Below, in pieces: positions 1 to 7,652 of a DNA stretch of 35,963 bases. The stretch lies in contig PLZO01000077.1 of NCBI GenBank assembly GCA_003152165.1, forward strand, positions 1 to 35,963, read 5' to 3'. The stretch is from Chloroflexota bacterium. GTDB taxonomy: Bacteria; Chloroflexota; Limnocylindria; Limnocylindrales; CSP1-4. The translations under genes were made by a program, and so were the position numbers. The notes below the pieces were generated by a model that saw only the letters and a program-made list of their open reading frames with translations, was not told the DNA's origin and did no database searches. Position 1 is the first letter of the stretch; every line of letters begins with the position of its first letter.

Positions 1-1816
1 AATAGAAGATGTAGAACGGGATCATGGCCAGGCCGTTCGTGGCATAGGACGTCCCGGCTGCCTGGAAGCTGGCCATCGAGCCCGACTCGGTGATCCCTTC
101 CTCGAGGACCTGGCCGTTGGTTGCCTCGCGGTAGGACAGGAGCAGCTCGGAGTCAACCGGCTCATAGCGTTGGCCGAGCGCTGCGTAGATCCCGACCTCC
201 TTGAATAGCGGGTCGAGCCCGAAGGTCCGTGCCTCGTCGGGGATGATCGGCACGATCCGCGGCCCGAGCTCGGCATCGCGGATCAGGTTCCGGAGCAACC
301 GGGCGAAGACCATCGTGGTGCTCACCGGGGTTGGGCTACCGGCCGCGAACTCGGCATCGACGGTAGGGGCCACGGCACTGAACAACTTCGCCCGGACGAC
401 CCGCTTGGGCAGGGAGCCTCCGAGCTGGCGGCGGCGCTCCCGAAGGTACTCAACCTCCTCGGACTTGGGACCCGGGTGGTAGTACGGCGCTTCCTTCAAC
501 TTCGCGTCCGGGATCGGCAACTCCAGCCGATCACGGAAGATGCGGAGCTCCTGCTCCGAGAGCTTTTTTGCCTGATGGGTGATGTTGCGTGCCTCGACTC
601 CCGGACCCAGCGTCCAACCCTTGATCGTGTGGACGAGGATCACGGTCGGCCCAGCGCTGAACTCGGTCGCAGCCTTGTACGCGGCGTAGACCTTGCGGTA
701 GTCGTGGCCGCCGCGGCGCAGCTTGGCGAGCTCGTCGTCGGTCAGGTGCTCGACGAGCTTGGCCAGGCGCGGGTCTGGACCAAAGAAGTGCTCGCGGATA
801 TAGGCACCGCCGGAGACCGAGAACTTCTGGAACTCACCGTCGAGCGTCTCGTTCATCCGGTTGACCAGCACGCCGTCCGTGTCCCGGGCAAGCAAGTCGT
901 CCCATTCCCGGGCCCAGATCACCTTGATCACGTTCCAACCGGCACCCCGGAAGATCGACTCGAGCTCCTGGATGATCTTGCCGTTGCCCCGGACCGGCCC
1001 GTCGAGGCGCTGCAGGTTGCAGTTCACGACGAAGGTCAGGTTGTCGAGGCCCTCCCGTGAGGCGATCGACAGGGCCCCCAGCGACTCCGGCTCATCGGTC
1101 TCGCCGTCGCCGAGGAAGGCCCATACCCGCGACTGCGAAGTGTCGGCCAGGCCTCGATTGGCGAGGTAGCGATTGAACCGGGCCTGGTACACCGCGCTGA
1201 TCGGGCCGAGCCCCATCGAGACCGTGGGAAACTCCCAGAAGTCGGGCATCAGCCGGGGATGGGGATATGACGACAGCCCCTCGCCGGGCACCGACTCGCG
1301 CCGGAAGTGGTCAAGCTGGTCCTCGCTCAGGCGACCTTCCAGGAAAGCCCGGGCGTACATCCCGGGAGCGGCATGACCCTGGTAGAAGACCTGGTCACCG
1401 GCTCCGCCGTCGTCGCCGTCCTTGCCCCGGAAGAAGTGGTTGAAGCCGACCTCATACAGGCTGGCCGCCGAAGCGTAGGTCGAGAGATGCCCGCCGATCC
1501 CCGGGAAGCGATTGTTCGCCCGGAGGACCATCGCCACAGCGTTCCAGCGGACGATCCGCCGGATCCGATGCTCAAGCACCTCATCCCCTGGGAAGAACGG
1601 CTCCTGCTCCGGGCTGATCGTGTTGATGTAGCGGGTCTGCGTGAGCGGCGGCAGGCCGACATGGAGCTGGCGCGCCCGCTTGAGCAGCTTGAAGATCAGG
1701 AAGCGGGCGCGGTTCTGCCCCTCCTCGCCGACGACCTGGTCGAGCGACTCGAGCCACTCGGCGGTCTCCCGCTCATCGATGTCAGGGAGCTGGTGCTTGA
1801 ACTCGTCAAAGTACAT
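1..1816 (-). CDS. aceE: Pyruvate dehydrogenase E1 component, homodimeric (AceE), 3' end outside window
   Basis: Thiamine-diphosphate-dependent decarboxylase of the pyruvate dehydrogenase complex, converting pyruvate to an acetyl group passed to lipoylated E2. The reverse strand reads without a stop for about 605 codons and runs off the left edge, so roughly the first two thirds of a ~900-residue single-chain E1 is present. Visible family signatures are GGHLSTYAS near residues 108-116 (including the active-site histidine), the ThDP motif [10 protein letters not shown] near 236-245 with [10 protein letters not shown] about 30 residues later, and [10 protein letters not shown] near the cut end. 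I chose ATG 1816 ([12 protein letters not shown]) because a TACGCT element lies 8 bases upstream. An in-frame GTG 33 bases upstream ([11 protein letters not shown]) is the alternative. It diverges from the nicotinamidase gene. E2 and E3 genes are not in the window. Confidence 0.95.
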   Translation of the reverse strand, partial: MYFDEFKHQLPDIDERETAEWLESLDQVVGEEGQNRARFLIFKLLKRARQLHVGLPPLTQTRYINTISPEQEPFFPGDEVLEHRIRRIVRWNAVAMVLRANNRFPGIGGHLSTYASAASLYEVGFNHFFRGKDGDDGGAGDQVFYQGHAAPGMYARAFLEGRLSEDQLDHFRRESVPGEGLSSYPHPRLMPDFWEFPTVSMGLGPISAVYQARFNRYLANRGLADTSQSRVWAFLGDGETDEPESLGALSIASREGLDNLTFVVNCNLQRLDGPVRGNGKIIQELESIFRGAGWNVIKVIWAREWDDLLARDTDGVLVNRMNETLDGEFQKFSVSGGAYIREHFFGPDPRLAKLVEHLTDDELAKLRRGGHDYRKVYAAYKAATEFSAGPTVILVHTIKGWTLGPGVEARNITHQAKKLSEQELRIFRDRLELPIPDAKLKEAPYYHPGPKSEEVEYLRERRRQLGGSLPKRVVRAKLFSAVAPTVDAEFAAGSPTPVSTTMVFARLLRNLIRDAELGPRIVPIIPDEARTFGLDPLFKEVGIYAALGQRYEPVDSELLLSYREATNGQVLEEGITESGSMASFQAAGTSYATNGLAMIPFYIFY

Positions 1817-1824
1817 CTCCCCGG

Positions 1825-1830
1825 AGCGTA
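1825..1830 (-). promoter_or_regulatory. Probable leaderless -10 element of aceE
   Basis: TACGCT on the minus strand, 8 bases before ATG 1816. It matches the TANNNT pattern and position seen at several other genes here. No convincing -35 element is visible. Confidence 0.4.
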
Positions 1831-1884
1831 CCGGATCGAGCCGAAACACGTGGTTGCGGATCGGTCGCGATCGCCCGACTGGGG

Positions 1885-1890
1885 TAGCCT
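1885..1890 (+). promoter_or_regulatory. Probable leaderless -10 element of the nicotinamidase gene
   Basis: TAGCCT followed by exactly 6 bases and then ATG 1897. This places transcription start at or very near the start codon, with no room for a Shine-Dalgarno sequence. No clear -35 box is seen. Confidence 0.5.
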
Positions 1891-1896
1891 CTCGGG

Positions 1897-2520
1897 ATGA
1901 CGACGCATTTGCTCGATCCTGGCTACGACCGGGCCACGGCGCTCCTGCTCATCGACGTCCAGAACGACTTCGCGGACCCAGGCGGGGCGCTGGCGGTGAC
2001 TGGCGGCGACGCGATTATCCCGTTGCTCAACAGCCAGGTCGCCGCGGCCCACGCCTCGGGCGCCCTGGTCGCCTACACCCAGGATTGGCACCCCGCCTCG
2101 ACGCCTCATTTCGCCCGGGACGGCGGGATCTGGCCGGTCCATTGCGTGATGGCAACGTGGGGGGCGGAACTCCACCCGAATCTCCTGGTCGACGGCCCTA
2201 CGATCCGCAAGGGCACGGCCGGTGAGGACGGCTATTCCGGCTTCTCGATGCGCGATCCCGTCACGGCCCGGGAGTCCCCGACGGAGCTTGATGGGCTGCT
2301 CCGGGCAGCCCGCATCGAGCGGGTGGTGATCGCCGGCCTGGCCACCGACTACTGCGTCAGGGCAACAGCTCTCGACGCTGTCCGGCTGGGCTACCGAACC
2401 AGCGTCCTGGCGGACGGGATTCGGCCGGTTGACCTGGCTCCTGGCGACGGCGAACGAGCGCTGGCCGAGATGGCGACGGCCGGCATCGAGGTCGTCGGCC
2501 AGCCGGAGGCGCCCCAATGA
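1897..2520 (+). CDS. pncA: Nicotinamidase / isochorismatase-family hydrolase
   Basis: Predicted to hydrolyse nicotinamide to nicotinate and ammonia in NAD salvage. The 207-residue protein has the catalytic triad of the PncA family: Asp20 in LLIDVQNDF, Lys105 in IRKGT and Cys153 in ATDYC. It also has the metal-site pattern Asp63/His65 in TQDWHP and His82, which is typical of nicotinamidases rather than generic isochorismatases. The length is normal for the family. ATG 1897 follows a -10-like element by 6 bases. The stop overlaps the ATG of the next gene by 4 bases (ATGA), so translation of the SRPBCC protein is probably coupled. The substrate is inferred from the metal site; other amide substrates are possible. 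Confidence 0.88.
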   Translation: MTTHLLDPGYDRATALLLIDVQNDFADPGGALAVTGGDAIIPLLNSQVAAAHASGALVAYTQDWHPASTPHFARDGGIWPVHCVMATWGAELHPNLLVDGPTIRKGTAGEDGYSGFSMRDPVTARESPTELDGLLRAARIERVVIAGLATDYCVRATALDAVRLGYRTSVLADGIRPVDLAPGDGERALAEMATAGIEVVGQPEAPQ

Positions 2521-3083
2521 TTCGATGGATCTTGCGGGTGGTCGCGTTTAGCGCGGCCGGCGTGGGCCTGGCCTGGGCGGTCGAGCGCTGGCTGGGCGCC
2601 CGGCAGCGCGTCGGCGACGGCGATCCGGTTCCCGATCCAATCCGGAGCACGATCGAGATCGGAGCGCCGATCGAGCAGGTCTGGGTCCGCCTGGCCGACG
2701 TCGAACGCCAGCCCGAATGGATGCACGACCTGAAATGGGTCCACCTGACGACCCGCGGCCCGGTCCGGGTCGGCATCCGGGCCGTGGGTCTCGTCCGGAT
2801 CCTGGGGATGAGCGTCGAAGATCCGGTCGAGGTGACCGAGTTCCTGCCGCCGCACGACTACGCAATCCGCCACGACGGCCATTTCCGAGGTACCGGAGTG
2901 TTCCGCCTGGAGGCCCTGGACAACGACCGAACTCGGCTGACCTGGGACGAGACGCTGATCCCGCCGATCCTGCCCAACCTGCTCGGGCTGATCCAGGCAC
3001 CACTCCTCGGCCGGGTTTTTCAGGCGGACCTCGAGCGCCTGCGCGAACAGCTCGAGATCGAATCCGTCACGCTCCCGGCCTGA
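2517..3083 (+). CDS. SRPBCC-family protein with N-terminal membrane anchor
   Basis: A 188-residue protein of the START/polyketide cyclase-dehydrase-like fold. A hydrophobic segment at about residues 4-22 (RWILRVVAFSAAGVGLAWAV) is likely a membrane anchor or uncleaved signal. The SRPBCC domain follows from about residue 43, with the typical opening STIEIGAPIEQVWVRLADVERQPEWM, a central G-rich strand region, and a C-terminal helix (residues ~150-180). Such domains bind hydrophobic ligands; no substrate can be named. It overlaps the nicotinamidase gene by 4 bases and ends 7 bases before the exonuclease gene, so the three are probably one transcript. I see no functional link between the three products. 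Confidence 0.75.
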   Translation: MIRWILRVVAFSAAGVGLAWAVERWLGARQRVGDGDPVPDPIRSTIEIGAPIEQVWVRLADVERQPEWMHDLKWVHLTTRGPVRVGIRAVGLVRILGMSVEDPVEVTEFLPPHDYAIRHDGHFRGTGVFRLEALDNDRTRLTWDETLIPPILPNLLGLIQAPLLGRVFQADLERLREQLEIESVTLPA

Positions 3084-3090
3084 GTCTCGA

Positions 3091-3981
3091 GTGACCGTGG
3101 AGCTCCACTTCGTGGACGCGACGTACGAGCTGTTCCGGGCCCACTTTGCGCCGCGCCCGGTTATCCTGGGCCGTGGCGGAATCGTCCTGTCGGGCGTCGC
3201 CGGACTCGTGGAGCAGCTCCTGTTCCTGCTCCGGGAAGAGAGCGCGACCCACGTCGGCTGCGCCACCGACCGGGTGATCGCCTCGTTTCGAAACGACCTC
3301 TTCGCCGGCTACAAGACCGACGCGGGCATGCCCCCCGAGCTGCTCAGCCAGTTCCCCATCGCCGAGCGAGCGATCGAGGCGCTCGGCCTGGTCCTCTGGC
3401 CGATGGTCGAGTTCGAGGCCGACGACGCGATCGCGGCGGCCGTCGACCGTTTCGCCGACAGCCGGCAGGTCGAGCGGATCCTCGTGTGCACCCCGGACAA
3501 GGACCTGGCCCAGTGCGTCCGCGGCGAACGCGTCGTGCTCTGGGACCGTCGCCGCCGGATCATCTACGACGAGGCCGGCGTTCGAGCGAAGTGGGGCGTG
3601 GCGCCCGCCTCGATTCCGGACTGGCTGGCGCTCGTCGGCGATGCCGCGGATGGCTACCCCGGGCTGCCCGGCTGGGGCGCGAAATCGGCCGCGCGGGTCC
3701 TCGCCCGCTTCGGCTCGATCGAGGCGATTCCGGCCGATTCAGCGGCCTGGAACCTGCCCGTCCGGGGGGCGGAGGTGCTTGGCGCAACCCTGCGCGATCG
3801 GCTGGCCGAGGTGCTCCTCTACCGGACCCTGGCTCGACTCCGCAGCGACGCCCCGATCCCGCAGACGGACCCGGCGCAGTTGCGCTGGTCGGGGACGCCC
3901 CGGGTTGCCTGGAATGAGTTCTGCGACGAGTTTGGACTGGATCGCCTGCGTTCCCGGCCGCACCGCTGGTCCGAGGCCTGA
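3091..3981 (+). CDS. Stand-alone 5'-3' exonuclease / flap endonuclease (PolA N-terminal-like)
   Basis: The 296-residue protein resembles the 5'-nuclease domain of DNA polymerase I without any polymerase part. Acidic metal ligands are recognisable in FVDATYELF (Asp9), FEADDAIAAAVDRF and TPDKDLAQCV. The helix-three-turn-helix DNA-binding motif is GDAADGYPGLPGWGAKSA, matching the family's GDxxDNxPGVPGIGxKTA. Predicted role is removal of RNA primers or 5' flaps in replication and repair. The start is GTG, 7 bases after the preceding stop, in a likely operon with the nicotinamidase and SRPBCC genes. Stand-alone copies usually supplement a full polA elsewhere. The stop codon lies in the first arm of a short hairpin. 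Confidence 0.85.
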   Translation: MTVELHFVDATYELFRAHFAPRPVILGRGGIVLSGVAGLVEQLLFLLREESATHVGCATDRVIASFRNDLFAGYKTDAGMPPELLSQFPIAERAIEALGLVLWPMVEFEADDAIAAAVDRFADSRQVERILVCTPDKDLAQCVRGERVVLWDRRRRIIYDEAGVRAKWGVAPASIPDWLALVGDAADGYPGLPGWGAKSAARVLARFGSIEAIPADSAAWNLPVRGAEVLGATLRDRLAEVLLYRTLARLRSDAPIPQTDPAQLRWSGTPRVAWNEFCDEFGLDRLRSRPHRWSEA

Positions 3982-3998
3982 CGGCGAGTCAGCCGTCA
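3979..3998. terminator. Short hairpin between convergent genes, possible bidirectional terminator
   Basis: A perfect 7-bp stem (TGACGGC at 3979-3985 with GCCGTCA at 3992-3998) and a 6-base loop. It begins in the stop codon of the exonuclease gene and lies 8 bases beyond the end of the minus-strand zinc-ribbon gene. There is no T-tract on either side, so this is a candidate only. Confidence 0.4.
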
Positions 3999-4005
3999 AG
4001 GTGAC

Positions 4006-4479
4006 TCACGGGTTGCTGCAGGACACCGCCAGCGGCCTGACCACAGTCCCCAATGAACTCACCTGCTGGGAGAAGGAAACGGTCTTGCCAGGCTGGACCT
4101 GGGGGCTGTCGGCGTAGGTGGATTCCGGGCCGATTCCCTGGATCGTCGGATCGTAGATCCGGCAGGTCGTGCTGCCGGCTGCCGTGCCCCGGTTCGTTAC
4201 CGTGACGGTCACCGCCAGGCCGGGCGGGGCCGAGATCACGCCCGCGACGACGCCCTGAAACGGGCCGACCCCCTGAATCGAGAGCTTGGCCAGGATAAAC
4301 AGGACGACTACGGCGACGATGATCCCAAGGAAGACCGTACCGTGGGCCTGGGATGCGGCTGGTTGCTTGAGGCCGAGCGGATTGCAACGCTCGCACATCC
4401 CATCGGTGATCGGGATCGGGGCACCACAGCGGACACAGCCGTGGGTCTGCTCGCTCACGCTGGCCTGTAACGGGTTCAT
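4006..4479 (-). CDS. Zinc-ribbon protein with one membrane helix and an extracytoplasmic domain
   Basis: A 157-residue protein I cannot name. Residues 14-34 hold two CxxC knuckles (CVRC, then CERC) of a short zinc ribbon with GAPIPITDGMCERCN. A strong transmembrane helix follows at about residues 47-65 (TVFLGIIVAVVVLFILAKL). The remaining ~90 residues resemble a small beta-sandwich of the FxLYD or CARDB-like kind: VTVTVTNRGTAAGSTTCRIYD, then a late SFSQQVSSLG strand. Predicted topology is ribbon inside the cell and beta domain outside. The gene starts 44 bases downstream of the methylthioadenosine phosphorylase stop and may be cotranscribed with it. Function unknown. Confidence 0.65.
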   Translation of the reverse strand: MNPLQASVSEQTHGCVRCGAPIPITDGMCERCNPLGLKQPAASQAHGTVFLGIIVAVVVLFILAKLSIQGVGPFQGVVAGVISAPPGLAVTVTVTNRGTAAGSTTCRIYDPTIQGIGPESTYADSPQVQPGKTVSFSQQVSSLGTVVRPLAVSCSNP

Positions 4480-4523
4480 CGTGGGGCGATTGTCCTACGA
4501 ACGGGTCGATCGAGAATGCGCGG

Positions 4524-5393
4524 TCAGTCGAGACCGGCTTGAGCCCGCAGCTCGGTCTCAAAGATCCGGATGTCTTCGGGCGAGGCGGCATGACCGTCGC
4601 CCCGGGTGAACGCCAGGCTAGCTCCCGCGCCGAGGCTGGCAAGGTCTGCCGGGAAGCGCCTGATCATCTCGAGGACGACCTGCTGGATCCGGGCGGCATT
4701 CGTGTTGAAGACTTCCAGGACGTCGTGGGCGGTGACCGCCTCGGTGCCCAGCAGCACGCCGGCGTCATAGTCCGTGATCAGGCTGATGTTTACGACCGCC
4801 ATGCCCAGCTCGCGGCAGAGGTAGGCCTCCGGGTACTGGGTCATGTTGATCACTTCCCAGCCGGCGTCGGAGAACCACGTCGACTCTGCCTTCGTCGAGA
4901 AGCGGGGGCCCTGGATGACCACGACCGTGCCCCGCTCGTGGACTGTGATTCCGTGTTCCCGGATCACCTCGATCGCGATCCGGCGCAGCTCCGGGTCGTA
5001 GACCTCGGCCGAGCTGACATGGCTCACGATCGGGCCGTCGAAGAACGTGTCTGCCCGGCCGCTCGTCCGGTCGACGAACTGATCGCATACGACGAAATGG
5101 CCCGGCTCCACCGCGCGCTGGAGCGATCCAGCCGCGCACGGGCTGATCACCGCCTTGACCCCCAGGGCCTTCATCGCCCACACGTTGGCCCGGTAGTTAA
5201 CTCGATGGGGCGGCAGGGTATGGCGTCGACCGTGGCGCGGCAAGAAGGCCACCGACCGACCGGCGACGTCGGCCAGGAAATAGCTGTCGGATGGCGCTCC
5301 GTAGGGGGTGTCCACCTTGACTTCGCGCACGTCATCGAGGAGCGAATAGAAGCCCGAGCCTCCGAATACGCCGATCTCCGCTCTGTCAGCCAC
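4524..5393 (-). CDS. mtnP: S-methyl-5'-thioadenosine phosphorylase
   Basis: Phosphorolytic cleavage of methylthioadenosine to adenine and methylthioribose-1-phosphate, in polyamine by-product and methionine salvage. The 289-residue protein fits the trimeric MTAP family: GVFGGSGFYSLL with the phosphate-binding loop at the N-terminus, LPRHGRRHTLPPHRVNYRAN near residues 53-72, ACAAGSL-like SPCAAGSLQRAVEPGHFV, QFVDRT, and the late VINMTQYPEAYLCRELGM followed by SLITDYDAG. Conserved TDYDAG favours methylthioadenosine or related purines. The start is GTG with a GGGAG Shine-Dalgarno a few bases upstream. A TAGAAT -10 sits about 70 bases upstream, so unlike many neighbours this gene has a real leader. 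Some family members act on adenosine or inosine. Confidence 0.92.
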   Translation of the reverse strand: MADRAEIGVFGGSGFYSLLDDVREVKVDTPYGAPSDSYFLADVAGRSVAFLPRHGRRHTLPPHRVNYRANVWAMKALGVKAVISPCAAGSLQRAVEPGHFVVCDQFVDRTSGRADTFFDGPIVSHVSSAEVYDPELRRIAIEVIREHGITVHERGTVVVIQGPRFSTKAESTWFSDAGWEVINMTQYPEAYLCRELGMAVVNISLITDYDAGVLLGTEAVTAHDVLEVFNTNAARIQQVVLEMIRRFPADLASLGAGASLAFTRGDGHAASPEDIRIFETELRAQAGLD

Positions 5394-5462
5394 GCCACTC
5401 CCTCACGTCATCCTGGTCCAGCGTCCGCTTGCGGCGCCCAGCCCAAGGCCGGACCGGCGCCG

Positions 5463-5468
5463 ATTCTA
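5463..5468 (-). promoter_or_regulatory. -10 element of mtnP
   Basis: TAGAAT on the minus strand, one mismatch from TATAAT. It would give a leader of about 60 bases carrying a GGGAG ribosome-binding site before the GTG start at 5393. The -35 region is weak. Confidence 0.45.
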
Positions 5469-5526
5469 GTCCGCCGGGTCCGGGGCGTCGGACGTGGCGG
5501 CCCCGCACGTGCCGGCCACGCACCCC

Positions 5527-5574
5527 GGCCAATCCCCGGCGCGATCCCGGGCGGACGCGCCCCGGGGATTGGCC
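5527..5574. repeat. Strong inverted repeat upstream of the DUF1684 gene
   Basis: A perfect 13-bp inverted repeat: GGCCAATCCCCGG at 5527-5539 and CCGGGGATTGGCC at 5562-5574. An inner CGCG/CGCG pairing (5540-5543 with 5556-5559) extends it, leaving two unpaired C bases on the right side. It lies in the mtnP/DUF1684 divergent region and ends one base before the GATACT element. It could be an operator, or a hairpin if transcription passes through. Confidence 0.7.
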
Positions 5575-5575
5575 C

Positions 5576-5581
5576 GATACT
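5576..5581 (+). promoter_or_regulatory. Probable leaderless -10 element of the DUF1684 gene
   Basis: GATACT followed by 6 bases and GTG 5588. The spacing is the same as at the nicotinamidase, PPOX, cofC and trxB genes. The first base departs from the TANNNT pattern. Confidence 0.4.
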
Positions 5582-5587
5582 CGGGCG

Positions 5588-6313
5588 GTGAGCGGGGAAC
5601 CCGGGACCGAGCTTCAGCTGGCCGATTGGCGCCGGCAGATCAGCGACCTCTACGCCGAGGTCCGGCGGCTGGCCGTGGGTGATCCCCCAGCTGCCCTGAC
5701 CGTCTGGCGCGAGGAACGAGAACGGCTCTACCGGGAGCATCCGATGAGCCCGGTACCAATGGCCCAGCGGTCCAATTTCAGCGCGAAGCACTTCACCTAC
5801 GACCCAGGTATGCGCTTCGAGGTGGTCGTCCAGCTGGGTCCAGCGGCGATCGCCCCGGCCGGCGATGCGCCCCGGAACCCGCCGGCGCGAGAAGGTTCGC
5901 TCGCGCTCGCGCCGAGCTCCCCGTTCGTCACCCCGCTCGGGGCGCCACTCAGCCTGCCCAATAGCGGCGCCGATGCCCTCTCGTTCCGAAGGATCGGATT
6001 CGTCGAGATTCCATTCCCCAGCCATGGTCCAGGCGTCCTCTCGCTGTTCTGGATGGACGGCTATGCCGGCGGGCTGTTCCTGCCGTTTCGCGACGCCACG
6101 AGCGGGGCCCAGACATACGCGGCGGGTCGCTACCTGCTCGACACGGCCAAGAGCGCCGATCTGGGCGGGAACCCGGCCCGGGGCAGCCTGATTCTCGACT
6201 TCAACTTCGCCTATCAACCGTCGTGCGCCTTCGACCCTCGTTGGTCGTGCCCGCTCGCCCCCCCGGACAACCGGCTCAACCTGCCGGTCCGGGCCGGGGA
6301 ACGAATCGCCTGA
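5588..6313 (+). CDS. DUF1684 domain-containing protein
   Basis: A 241-residue cytoplasmic protein of the DUF1684 family, whose biochemical role is not established. Family marks are an N-terminal WRRQISDLYAEVRRL helix, HPMSPVPMAQR, KHFTYDPGMRF, then the well-conserved C-terminal half: FWMDGYAGGLFLPFRDATSG, TYAAGRYLLDT, LDFNFAYQPSCAFDP and CPLAPPDNRLNLPVRAGE. The C-terminal part (residues ~150-240) carries nearly all recognisable motifs. I chose GTG 5588 because the frame upstream is low-complexity Pro/Arg sequence made by the inverted repeat region, and because a -10-like element lies 6 bases before it. There is no operon partner: the next gene is a broken EAL gene about 185 bases away. Confidence 0.8.
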   Translation: MSGEPGTELQLADWRRQISDLYAEVRRLAVGDPPAALTVWREERERLYREHPMSPVPMAQRSNFSAKHFTYDPGMRFEVVVQLGPAAIAPAGDAPRNPPAREGSLALAPSSPFVTPLGAPLSLPNSGADALSFRRIGFVEIPFPSHGPGVLSLFWMDGYAGGLFLPFRDATSGAQTYAAGRYLLDTAKSADLGGNPARGSLILDFNFAYQPSCAFDPRWSCPLAPPDNRLNLPVRAGERIA

Positions 6314-6441
6314 GGTCGGGGTCCTCGCGGATCCGGCTGATCTGGCGCGGCCGTACGATCAGCTAGCGGGCGGCTGGTACCGCTGGAGCCTCCGCATGGC
6401 GGCTGCCGCAGGCGCATCATTGGTGCTGCCCGCGGAATCGC

Positions 6442-6451
6442 GGGGGGGGGG
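6442..6451 (+). repeat. Run of ten G
   Basis: A 10-base G homopolymer just upstream of the frameshifted EAL gene. Such runs are prone to slippage and to sequencing error. The 6314-6497 stretch around it shows no convincing gene. Confidence 0.8.
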
Positions 6452-6497
6452 CGGCCGGCAAACGGTCGATTCCAGTGAATCATCTCCGGGGCGGACC

Positions 6498-7637
6498 GTG
6501 CGCTTCTTCGGTAATCAGCGGCGTGGTGACGAGCGGCTGATCTGGTCGCGGGATGGCCGATTTCTGCACCGCCTCCACGAACGGGTCCCGGACGGCCGCG
6601 TCCTTTGAACTGGTCGGGCGCCTGTCTCATCGCCCCGGTCGAGTCGCTTACCCAGACCATTGCTGCCGAAGTCGCAGGCCCGAGCGGCAGCCCCGATTAC
6701 GCCTTGTGCAGGTGGACGCGAGCCTGCCCGAGTCGGAGAAGTATCTTCACGCGCTGACCGCCGCAGTCCAGCTGTCGGGCATTGCGGACCGGATCGGGAT
6801 GAGCCAGACGGTCCAGGCGGTCCAGTCGAAGATGCTCGACCTGTTCTTCGCGATCCGGACTCACGACGTCCACTTCCGCCGATTGTTGACCTGGCCACGG
6901 GCGAGCTGCATGAGTACGAGTGCCTGTTCCGGCCGAACATCCCTCGCCACCCAGCATCGATAAGTGCCGTTGTCGATGCGGCGATCGCCATCGGCCGAGC
7001 AGTCGAGCTCGACACGTTCATCGTCCGGCTGACCCTCGACCGGATCGCGGCTCTCGTCGCGGCGGACGCCATTCCCGAAGGGATCCGCTTCGCGGTTGCG
7101 ATCAATACCACTCCGGCCAGCCTCCTGGATCCACATTTCGAAGCAAAGGCCGTTGCCAGAATGGTCCGCCTGGCCGGAATTCACCCGCGTCAGGTCACCC
7201 TGGAGTGCACTGAGCAGCAGGCCGTCCGCGACATCGTCTTCCTCCAGCGCCAGGTCAAGGCGTTGCGCAAGCTGGGCTTCGGATTCGCAATCGACGATGC
7301 CGGGGCAGGCTACGCCAGCTTCACCCTGATCGCGGCCCTGCGGCCGACGATCATCAAGATCGACCGCGAGATCGTCCACGGCTGTGCCGCCAACGACGCC
7401 AAGAAAGCACTCGTCGAAGCCTTCGTCTCGTTCGGCCGGCGAATCAACGCCCGGCTGATCGCAGAGGGGATCGAGACCCACTGGGAGCTCCAGACGCTGC
7501 GCTCGCTGGGTGTCGAGTTCGGCCAGGGCTATCTGCTTGGCCGGCCCGCCGCCGAACCGAGCCGGCCGCGCTCGGTTGAGCCCCCGCCACCATCGCGCCC
7601 GCGCCGACCGCGCCCGATCGCCTTCCCGCCAGCCTGA
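6498..7637 (+). pseudogene. EAL-domain (c-di-GMP phosphodiesterase-like) gene disrupted by about four frameshifts
   Basis: The last ~250 codons encode a recognisable EAL domain in one frame: PIVDLATGELHEYECLFRP (ECL in place of EAL), NTTPASLLDP, LECTEQQAV, IDDAGAGYASF, IKIDREIVHG, IAEGIET and GQGYLLGRP, with most metal-binding acidic residues kept. Upstream, protein-like segments continue in changing frames: RFFGNQRRGDERLIWSRDG in the EAL frame, SFELVGRL in the next (shift near 6600), IAPVESLTQTIAAEVAGP in the third (shift near 6626), VQVDASLPESEKYLHALTAAVQ (shift near 6711), and back to the EAL frame near 6879. The shifts are two +1 and two -1, net zero. A candidate original start is GTG 6498. 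The longest intact frame starts at TTG 6660 but its first ~70 residues are not protein-like. This is either gene decay or local sequence error. Confidence 0.65.
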
Positions 7638-7652
7638 GCCGGCGCTGCCCCA

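Noticed and set aside
5408-6217. Minus-strand frame of 269 codons opposite the DUF1684 gene
   Set aside because: The plus strand shows the full set of DUF1684 motifs; the minus-strand product is Pro/Gly/Arg low-complexity in the inverted-repeat region.
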